Part shown: positions 1 through 5,500 of the stretch, in pieces | Layout: each line of letters starts with the position of its first letter | How positions within the stretch are numbered: the stretch's first letter is position 1 | Origin: Collinsella sp. | GTDB taxonomy: Bacteria; Actinomycetota; Coriobacteriia; Coriobacteriales; Coriobacteriaceae | Direction: 5' to 3' | Length of the DNA: 8,142 bases | Assembly: GCA_019419485.1 (NCBI GenBank) | Contig: DXZV01000026.1 | Span: 8,313-16,454, forward strand | The notes under the pieces: model-generated | The model's database searches: none | Told to the model about the DNA's origin: nothing | Seen by the model: only the letters and a program-made list of their open reading frames with translations | Translations under genes and position numbers: made by a program

Positions 1-156
1 GGCAGGAGCGCCCTCGACCAGCTTGGAGATGGCCTTGAGATTGCCGTCGCAGCCACCGGTAAACTCAACGCCTATCACCTTGTTGCCGTCATCGGAAAGG
101 TCAAGGTGAATATTGCGAGCACACACGCCCTGAGGCTTGTAATCAAACGAAATCAT
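1..156 (-). CDS. TSCPD-domain protein (TIGR03905-like), N-terminal part only
   Basis: The minus strand reads 52 codons from an ATG at 154-156 to the window edge, so the C-terminus is missing. The start follows a GAGAGGGG-type ribosome binding site five bases upstream. The visible residues include a VCARNI segment near position 11 and FTGGCDGNLKAISKLVEG near 32-49. This matches the N-terminus of the small (about 80-90 aa) TIGR03905 family, whose members end in a Cys-rich TSCPD motif related to the C-terminal domain of some ribonucleotide reductases. The motif that names the family would lie outside the window. The biochemical role of the free-standing protein is not established; metal or nucleic-acid binding is only a guess. 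It lies 128 bases downstream of purB on the same strand, separated by a hairpin and a possible promoter, so it may be expressed separately. Confidence 0.8.
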   Translation of the reverse strand, partial: MISFDYKPQGVCARNIHLDLSDDGNKVIGVEFTGGCDGNLKAISKLVEGAPA

Positions 157-190
157 GCGATCCCCTCTCAGAATGTTATTCGAGACGACT

Positions 191-217
191 ATTATCCCCG
201 TCTTTCCCTAAATGCAA
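191..217 (-). promoter_or_regulatory. Candidate promoter for the TSCPD gene
   Basis: On the minus strand a GATAAT hexamer (191-196) resembles a -10 box. TTGCAT (212-217) lies 15 bases upstream as a weak -35. It sits between the hairpin behind purB and the TSCPD start, leaving a leader of roughly 30 nt. The -35 matches consensus at only three positions and the spacing is short, so this is a tentative call. Confidence 0.3.
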
Positions 218-220
218 CGA

Positions 221-258
221 GGCGCTTTGCCGGCAACACACATTACCAGCAAAGCGCC
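221..258 (-). terminator. Hairpin downstream of purB, possible terminator
   Basis: A perfect 10-bp inverted repeat, GGCGCTTTGC (221-230) and GCAAAGCGCC (249-258), encloses an 18-nt loop. It begins 27 bases past the purB stop codon. On the purB strand the tail reads TCGTTGCATTT, which is only weakly U-rich. Termination may therefore be partial, or the hairpin may mainly stabilise the mRNA 3' end. The plus-strand side has no U-run at all. Confidence 0.5.
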
Positions 259-284
259 CTAAAAAGCTAACGTTATGCCCGAAC

Positions 285-1631
285 CTACTCGAAGTTCAGC
301 TGCTCCAGGCGGTCGAAGACCGTATCGATGCGGGTGAGGAAGTCCCACGGATCAAAAATCTCATCGAGCTTCTCCTGGCTGACGGTGCAGCGCGGATCGG
401 CCTCGAGACGCTCCTTAAAGGTGGGGCCGGAGACACAATCCTGCACCTCGTGCCAGGTGGCCATGGCGTTTTCCTGCACGATAGCGTAGGCGTCCTCGCG
501 GGTGATGCCCGTATCGACGAGGGCAAGCAGCACCTTGGAGGAGAAGATGAGGCCGCGGGTCTTGTTGAGGTTGGCCATCATGCGAGCCGGATACAGCTGC
601 AGGCCGTCGATAACGCGAATGAGGCACTGGAACATGTGGTCGAGCGCGATGAAGCTATCGGCCTGGGCGACACGCTCGGCGGAGGAGTGCGAAATGTCGC
701 GCTCGTGCCACAGGGCAACGTTGTCAAAGGCGACCTGAGCGTTGGACTTCACGACGCGCGACAGGCCGCAGACCTTCTCCATGGTGATGGGGTTGCGCTT
801 GTGCGGCATGGCGGAGCTGCCTTTTTGACCCTTGCGGAAGGGCTCCTCGGCCTCGAGTGTATCGGTCTTCTGCAGGTTGCGGACCTCGGTCGCGATGCGC
901 TCGCAGGTGGCCGCTGTAGTAGCAAGCACGCCGGCAAGGTAAGCGTGGTGATCGCGGCTGATGACCTGCGTGGACAGCGGGTCGTGGACCAGGCCCAGGT
1001 GCTCGCAGACGTACTCCTCGACAAACGGCTCGATGGAGCTGTAGGTGCCGACAGCACCCGAGATGGCACCGAAGGCAACGTTCTTGCGGGCATCCTCGAG
1101 ACGGTCCAGATCGCGCTTGAGCTCCCAGGCCCAAGAGCCAAACTTCATGCCGAAGGTCATCGGCTCGGCGTGGATGCCATGAGTACGGCCGGCGCAGAGC
1201 GTGTTACGCTCCTCGAAGGCGCGGCGCTTGCAGATCTCGCCGAGCTTCTTGACGTCCTCGATAATCAGGTCACAGGCCTGGGTGAGCTGGTAGCACAGAG
1301 CCGTATCGCCCAGATCGGAGCTGGTCATGCCGTAGTGAACCCAGCGGCTGGGCTTGGGGTCGCCCTCCGGAACATCGGCGTCGATGTACTCCTTCATATT
1401 GGTCAGGAAAGCAATAACGTCGTGGCGCGTGACCTCCTCGATCTCATCGACCTTTGCCTTCTCAAAGTTGGCATGGTCGCGAATCCACTGGGCTTCGTCT
1501 TTAGAAATGCCGATCTTGCCGAGCTCCGCCTGGGCCTCGCAGGCCAGAACCTCGATCTCCTGCCAAATGGCGTACTTGTTCTCGAGGGAGAAGATGTGTC
1601 CCATCTCCGGGCGGGTATAGCGATCGATCAT
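285..1631 (-). CDS. purB: Adenylosuccinate lyase (PurB)
   Basis: PurB cleaves fumarate from SAICAR to give AICAR in IMP synthesis, and from adenylosuccinate to give AMP. It is a cytosolic homotetramer of the fumarase/aspartase superfamily. The 448-aa product carries the superfamily signature GSSAMPHKRNP at residues 271-281; its flexible-loop serine is the catalytic base in characterised homologues. The GRTHG motif holds His151, the usual general acid. HYGMTSSD (99-106) and RHD around His70 are further active-site segments. The length fits bacterial PurB (about 430-456 aa). I chose the ATG at 1631 because AAAAAGGAG (1637-1645) lies five bases upstream and the product begins MIDRYTRPEMG as in the family. 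An in-frame ATG 22 codons further upstream would put this site inside the gene. No other purine gene is adjacent in the window. Confidence 0.97.
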   Translation of the reverse strand: MIDRYTRPEMGHIFSLENKYAIWQEIEVLACEAQAELGKIGISKDEAQWIRDHANFEKAKVDEIEEVTRHDVIAFLTNMKEYIDADVPEGDPKPSRWVHYGMTSSDLGDTALCYQLTQACDLIIEDVKKLGEICKRRAFEERNTLCAGRTHGIHAEPMTFGMKFGSWAWELKRDLDRLEDARKNVAFGAISGAVGTYSSIEPFVEEYVCEHLGLVHDPLSTQVISRDHHAYLAGVLATTAATCERIATEVRNLQKTDTLEAEEPFRKGQKGSSAMPHKRNPITMEKVCGLSRVVKSNAQVAFDNVALWHERDISHSSAERVAQADSFIALDHMFQCLIRVIDGLQLYPARMMANLNKTRGLIFSSKVLLALVDTGITREDAYAIVQENAMATWHEVQDCVSGPTFKERLEADPRCTVSQEKLDEIFDPWDFLTRIDTVFDRLEQLNFE

Positions 1632-1636
1632 AGCGG

Positions 1637-1681
1637 CTCCTTTTTGGTTATTGGCACGTTGGTCGTAACCCAACCATTGTA
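1637..1681 (-). promoter_or_regulatory. purB leader: candidate -10 box, small hairpin, ribosome binding site
   Basis: TACAAT (1676-1681, minus strand) is a good -10 candidate and would give a leader of about 40 nt. No convincing -35 is seen 16-18 bases upstream. Within the leader, GTTGG/CCAAC (1658-1662 with 1670-1674) can form a 5-bp hairpin with a 7-nt loop. The ribosome binding site AAAAAGGAG is at 1637-1645. No purine riboswitch architecture fits in so short a leader. Confidence 0.4.
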
Positions 1682-1734
1682 CCGTGCGCAGGTGCAAGTA
1701 TGGGCAGCAGGCATGAACCTAACATTTTGGAATT

Positions 1735-1792
1735 GGAGCGGGCAACGGGACGTCCGCGCGCCTGCGTCGCGGACGCGCACCGGCTGTGGGCG
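1735..1792 (+). repeat. tRNA-end-linked repeat, copy 1 (58 nt)
   Basis: This is the first of three 58-nt copies. It starts GGAGCGGGCAACGGGAC, identical to the plus-strand image of the 3' end of the tRNA-Gly at 2186-2260, then GTCCGCG, a hairpin (1756-1778) and CACCGGCTG. The preceding T completes TGG, the complement of the tRNA CCA end. Its hairpin stem is GC-rich where copies 2 and 3 have AT pairs, so pairing is kept although the sequence differs. It has one C/A mismatch and one T/G wobble. Orientation is given as plus for convenience; the transcribed strand is unknown. Confidence 0.85.
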
Positions 1793-1818
1793 ATCCCCTC
1801 GGATTCACGGAGACGATG

Positions 1819-1862
1819 GGGAGGCTTTGTTGAATTGGCCGTCCCGAGGTCTCCCATGCTCG
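1819..1862 (+). other. Possible pseudoknot element, copy 1
   Basis: Plus strand: GGGAGGC (1819-1825) is complementary, with one G-U wobble, to GTCTCCC (1849-1855). The latter sits in the 10-nt loop of a hairpin with stem CGAG (1845-1848) and CTCG (1859-1862). The upstream arm pairing with the loop would form a pseudoknot. The second unit has the same layout with different stem bases. The hairpin stem is only 4 bp here, so the fold is uncertain by itself; the comparison between units is the stronger argument. Confidence 0.45.
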
Positions 1863-1864
1863 AT

Positions 1865-1922
1865 GGAGCGGGCAACGGGACGTCCGCGTATTTGCTTCGC
1901 AAATCCGCACCGGCTGCGGTCG
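1865..1922 (+). repeat. tRNA-end-linked repeat, copy 2 (58 nt)
   Basis: The second copy starts 130 bases after copy 1. It has the same 24-nt left part and the same CACCGGCTG right part. The hairpin (1886-1908) has the AT-rich stem of copy 3, a TTC loop, and one mismatch (T1889 opposite C1905). On the minus strand its tip reads GCGAAGC, a heptamer known to form an unusually stable DNA mini-hairpin. The preceding T again completes the TGG (CCA) end. Confidence 0.88.
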
Positions 1923-1950
1923 GCATGCTCCGGTCCACGGAACCGCTGAA

Positions 1951-1995
1951 GGAGACCCGGTCGAGCCGTGTGTCCCAGCGTCTCCCTTTGCTGGG
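1951..1995 (+). other. Possible pseudoknot element, copy 2
   Basis: GGAGAC (1951-1956) is complementary to GTCTCC (1980-1985), which lies in the 10-nt loop of a 6-bp hairpin with stem CCCAGC (1974-1979) and GCTGGG (1990-1995). The distance between loop-pairing arms (23 nt) and the hairpin loop size (10 nt) are the same as in copy 1. The stem bases have changed on both sides: GAG/CTC there, AGC/GCT here. The element abuts repeat copy 3 directly at 1996. Confidence 0.5.
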
Positions 1996-2053
1996 GGAGC
2001 GGGCAACGGGACGTCCGCGTATTTGCTTCGCAAATACGCACCGGCTGCGGTCG
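1996..2053 (+). repeat. tRNA-end-linked repeat, copy 3 (58 nt)
   Basis: The third copy starts 131 bases after copy 2. Its hairpin (2017-2039) is perfect: ten base pairs around a TTC loop. The base before the copy is G rather than T, so here the match to the tRNA 3' end is 17 nt and lacks the final CCA base. Downstream sequence differs from the other units, and no pseudoknot element follows. Confidence 0.88.
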
Positions 2054-2098
2054 CCTATCGGCGACCTTGCCTGCTCGCTATAAACGCTTCGCGTTTAT
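2049..2098 (+). other. Two hairpins after repeat copy 3
   Basis: GGTCGCC (2049-2055) and GGCGACC (2060-2066) form a perfect 7-bp stem with loop TATC. ATAAACGC (2080-2087) and GCGTTTAT (2091-2098) form an 8-bp stem with a TTC loop. The second has the same GC-TTC-GC tip as the hairpins in repeat copies 2 and 3, although its stem sequence is unrelated. No protein gene or recognised RNA family is evident. Confidence 0.6.
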
Positions 2099-2114
2099 TT
2101 AACGCTCGCACCCT

Positions 2115-2133
2115 GTCGGGTTCGAGTCCCGGC
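2115..2133 (+). pseudogene. Isolated tRNA T-arm-like remnant
   Basis: GTCGGG (2115-2120), TTCGAGT (2121-2127) and CCCGGC (2128-2133) form a complete T-arm with the invariant TTCGA loop, on the plus strand. The core CGGGTTCGAGTCCCG (2118-2132) is the exact reverse complement of 2198-2212 inside tRNA-Gly. No matching acceptor stem, D-arm or acceptable anticodon arm is seen upstream. The hairpin at 2080-2098 would have C instead of U at position 33. It may be the tail of a decayed tRNA or an inverted duplicate of the T-arm. Confidence 0.5.
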
Positions 2134-2142
2134 GCTTTATTG

Positions 2143-2177
2143 AAAAAAGCACGGCACCGGAACGGTGTCGTGCTTTT
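2143..2177 (-). terminator. Strong bidirectional terminator behind tRNA-Gly
   Basis: A 15-bp stem with a single G-T wobble (2145-2159 with 2163-2177) surrounds a GAA loop. On the minus strand it follows the tRNA by only nine bases and ends in six U residues, a textbook intrinsic terminator for the tRNA transcript. On the plus strand the stem is followed by TTTTACTTTTTC if the last stem bases are counted, so it could also end a transcript crossing the repeat cluster. Confidence 0.88.
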
Positions 2178-2185
2178 ACTTTTTC

Positions 2186-2260
2186 TGGAGCGGGCAACGG
2201 GACTCGAACCCGCGAGTGTCAGCTTGGGAAGCTGATGCCTTACCACTTGGCGATGCCCGC
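2186..2260 (-). tRNA. tRNA-Gly, anticodon CCC
   Basis: The minus strand folds into a complete cloverleaf of 72 nt plus an encoded CCA (2186-2188). The acceptor is GCGGGCA/TGCCCGC, the D-stem GCC/GGC, the anticodon stem TCAGC/GCTGA with loop TTCCCAA, the variable region has five bases, and the T-arm is GCGGG-TTCGAGT-CCCGT. The anticodon CCC reads GGG. Known glycine identity elements are present: G1-C72, C2-G71, C35, C36 and the discriminator U73. It appears to be a single-gene unit, with a promoter just upstream and a terminator directly behind it. Partial copies of its 3' end are repeated downstream. Confidence 0.97.
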
Positions 2261-2273
2261 TTGTGTGTTGGCT

Positions 2274-2303
2274 AGTATAACGCGGTTGTCTTGTTCGATA
2301 CAA
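2274..2303 (-). promoter_or_regulatory. Promoter of tRNA-Gly
   Basis: TATACT (2274-2279, minus strand) is a good -10 box, 13 bases before the mature tRNA 5' end. TTGTAT (2298-2303) lies 18 bases upstream as a weak -35. The position suits a short-leader tRNA transcript. Confidence 0.6.
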
Positions 2304-2557
2304 GGGTGGCGATGCTTGTTTTAGCTGTGGAGATTCGTTTGAAAATCGCATCAATTGTGGAGACGAGGACCTTTGGCCTCCTGTTCTCCTTATCTTCTAC
2401 CTGCGCTTTTGCCTGATTGTTGTATTTGAGCTCAATTTGTCAGGAATTGGGCAAGCTTTTGGTCAGGCTCCGGTACTTACCCGCATGAACCTCGGGGGTA
2501 GCCTCATCCTACGCGTCGCAACCTCCCCATGCGGCGCACGAGGGATAAGGAGCAGCC
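2304..2557 (+). promoter_or_regulatory. Upstream region of the adhesin gene
   Basis: These 254 bases hold no convincing gene. Visible items are a perfect 10-bp palindrome TTGAGCTCAA (2426-2435), which could be an operator, flanked by CCTGA/TCAGG arms (2412-2416 and 2439-2443). A 5-bp TACCC/GGGTA stem lies further on. The ribosome binding site AAGGAG (2547-2552) is five bases before the ATG. I could not identify a confident -35/-10 pair or a known riboswitch. Confidence 0.35.
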
Positions 2558-5500
2558 ATGTCCAACGCACCCACGCACTCTGTCCACAGCGCAATCGCAA
2601 TAGGTCCGCTGCTCCTGCTCCTCTTCCTGCTTTTCGGCTGTCTGGCACCGGGAGCCGCATTTGCCGTCGATGGCTACGACCAGCTCGGCTTCCGCACTAT
2701 TAGCGATGATTGTGGGCCCTTCTTCATCGGCAAGTATGAAGCTCAAGACGCCTCGATCGCCTACTGCATGAACCAGGAACGCCCCGGGCCCACCAAGCCG
2801 GGCGGTCCATGGCTCAACCTTGATCAAGGCTGGGTGTGGCTCGACGACGAGTTCGCGGCAATCGTTTGTCACGGATATCCTACCGCCACGTCGTTTGGCG
2901 GTTACCATCTTTCACCCGATCGCGCCCGCGCCGCCACCCAGCTTGCCGTATGGATGCTCAACGGCACTACCCATGTCGACGGCACCTACTCCTACACGAC
3001 CGCTCAGGGCAAAACCAAGAGCGGGCACTTTACCGCCGACAATGAAGTCGTGGCGGCTGCGCGGTGGCTCCACGACAGCGCAAAATCAGGAAGCATCAAA
3101 GCCGCTCCGCACCGCGCGCGGCGCTATATAGGAACCGTATCGGGCGGCAGCAAACGTCAAGACATGCTCTATGTACTGCCGGCGGTCTCTGTTTCCTTCC
3201 AAAAGCAGTCTGCAAACGCTGCCATTACCAGCGGAAACAATACTTATCAGTTTGACGGGGCAACATTCGATGTTTTTGAGAGCGCCAGCGGCGCGCGTGT
3301 CGGCACCGTCCAGATGGACAGCAACGGTCGAGCGCAGGCAACACTCCTACCCAACACGGCATACTACCTAGTTGAGACAACAGCGCCAGCTGGTTATATC
3401 CCCCTGCACGATCGCATTGCCTTTACCACGACGAATAACGGCGGATACGTCACCATTGATGAACAACCCGGCACCATTACCTTGCGCATTGTAAAGCTCG
3501 ACGCCGCAACGAATGCAGGCCCCCAAGTTGGAGCTTCGCTCGCAGGAGCAGAATTCGTGTGCGTATCGCAATCAACCCCTGGATGGACACAAACTCTCAG
3601 GACCGATGAAAGCGGTCGAGCTACCCTCACCGATGTCCCCCTGGGAACCTTTACCATCTATGAATCGAAGGCGCCCGAGGGCTATTTGCCCTCCGGTGAC
3701 AGTTGGTCTTACACCGTTGGAGCCGACCAACTCGGCGATTCAGGCGTGGTCGAGATCGAATCTCGCGTTTCCAATATCCCCATTGCGTTTGACCTTGAGA
3801 TTTCCAAATTCAAGGACTACGGCAATAGCGATCAATCCGGCCTGGAGCAGCCGGCAGGAGATGTTGTCTTTGAGGTTGTCAGTAACAGCTCTCAGCAGGT
3901 TGTTGGCACACTGACTACAAACATCTATGGCTTTGCCTCCACCAAAGACCAGCCCGAAGCATGGTTCGGCACAGGCAAGCGACCAGCCGGTGTCCACGGA
4001 GCCGTCCCATACGACCGCGCCGGCTACACGGTTCGTGAGGTTCCGGAAACCGTCCCCGAGGGTTTTAAACGTGCGGGGGAATGGACCGTCGAGGCCAATC
4101 AGATTTCCGACGGCGCCGAGCTTCAATATATCGTGGACAACCACGCTCTGTCGACGCATCTCCAGATTGTAAAACGCGATGCCCAAACAGGCGCTTCTGT
4201 TCCCCTAGCCGGATTCACCTTCCAACTCCTCGACAGCAATCACAAACCTGTCTCACAAACATGCTGGTATCCAGCACATAACGTAATGGACACTTTTACG
4301 ACTGACGCGACCGGCACCGTCACACTGCCCGAATCGCTCGTGCCGGGCACCTATTATGTACGCGAAACCTCGGCCAAAGAGCCCTATCTTGTCGGCGGAG
4401 AGATCGAGGTAAACATACCCGCCGATATAAACCCAACGCCCGTTGCAATCGTCTCGTATTATGACCACGCCGCGACCGGAAACATCAGGATCGTTAAAAC
4501 CGATGCCGTGGACGGCAGCAGCCTCGCGGGCGCCATCTTTGAGATCCGTGCCTCGGGTGATATCGTGCGCCCCGACGGTAGCATTGCCGCGCTCGACGGT
4601 GAGACTGTCGCTACCGTCACGACGGATGAAACTGGAGAAGCACGCGCGGATGACCTCCCGTTGGGATCTGGCACCGCACGCTACGAGGTTGTCGAGACTC
4701 AAGCGCCGGCAGGCTTCTTACTCGACCGGACGCCCCATATCGTAGACCTCGCTTATGCCGACCAGAAAACACCCGTTGTGGAAGCACGGCTTAACGTATC
4801 CGACGATTACACCAAGGTTGATATCTCCAAGGTCGATGCAAGCGGAGAGCAGGAAGTGAAAGGCGCACAGCTCACCTTATCTGGTCCCGATAAAACCGAA
4901 ATAGACTCCTGGACCTCATCCGACAAGCCGCACCGCATCGAACATCTTGCACCCGGCACCTACTCGTTGCGCGAAACGATGTCTCCGCGGACCTATGACC
5001 TTGCCGAGGAGATAACGTTTGAAATAAAGGACACGGGAGAAGTCCAATCCGTCTCGATGAAGGATGCGCCCATCGAGATCAAAGGACAGGTCGACAAGCG
5101 TCAGGAGCTTGTCCAACCTATCGGGAAGGGTCTGTTGGCTAACGGCGATGGAAAAAACCGCGCCGCGATGCAAACCAATACGGATGGGCTTTTCTCCTAT
5201 ACCATCGATGCTCGAAACGATTCCGCTACTTGGGTTGATGAGTTTACGATTACCGATGATCTTGAGTGCGCCAAAGACGGCACGGCGAGATTCGTCTCAA
5301 TCGAAACCCCCGTCGCCATCGGCGACCTCAACGGTCTGTGCAACGTGTGGTATCGCACGACGCCGTTGGACTCGACAGACATCGATGAGCCGGCAAACGC
5401 GACGCTTGACGATGGGCACGAAAATCCTTGGCTTGAGTCCGACGAAGTAAAAGAGAGCCTTGGTGAGGACTGTCGCCTCGTCGATTACGACGGCTGGCGC

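Noticed and set aside
1631..1697. Upstream purB start 22 codons before the chosen ATG
   Set aside because: The extension has no ribosome binding site of its own and would absorb the AAAAAGGAG site and the -10 candidate. PurB proteins start at the MIDRY-type sequence.
450..1949. Long plus-strand open frame of 499 codons across purB
   Set aside because: It is antisense to purB, has no ribosome binding site, and its product is low in aromatic residues and resembles no protein. It is the usual result of GC-rich codon bias on the opposite strand, and its end only translates the repeats.
1735..2053. CRISPR array
   Set aside because: There are only three 58-nt repeats, and the spacers of about 72 nt are related to each other. 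They contain shared structure and there are no cas genes. The periodicity is that of a tandem duplicated unit.
1735..2053. Integron attC sites
   Set aside because: The spacing and hairpins are suggestive, but GGGCAAC/GTTGCCC does not fit the RYYYAAC/GTTRRRY core sites, and no gene cassettes or integron integrase are present.
1700..2235. Short open frames across the repeats and tRNA (for example 1700-2083 plus, 1719-2033 minus, 2023-2235 plus)
   Set aside because: They translate the tRNA-end repeats and the tRNA itself into similar peptide strings such as ERATGRPR. None has a suitable ribosome binding site, and the region's pattern is RNA- or DNA-structural rather than codon-based.
2304..2557. 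Riboswitch in the adhesin leader
   Set aside because: The GC-rich stretch at 2466-2540 forms only short stems, and I could not match it to the conserved cores of cyclic-di-GMP, T-box or other known classes.
2635..2641. Lipoprotein signal at Cys28 of the adhesin (LFGC)
   Set aside because: Phe at -2 is atypical, a good signal peptidase I site (AFA) follows eight residues later, and the protein has a complete LPATG wall anchor.
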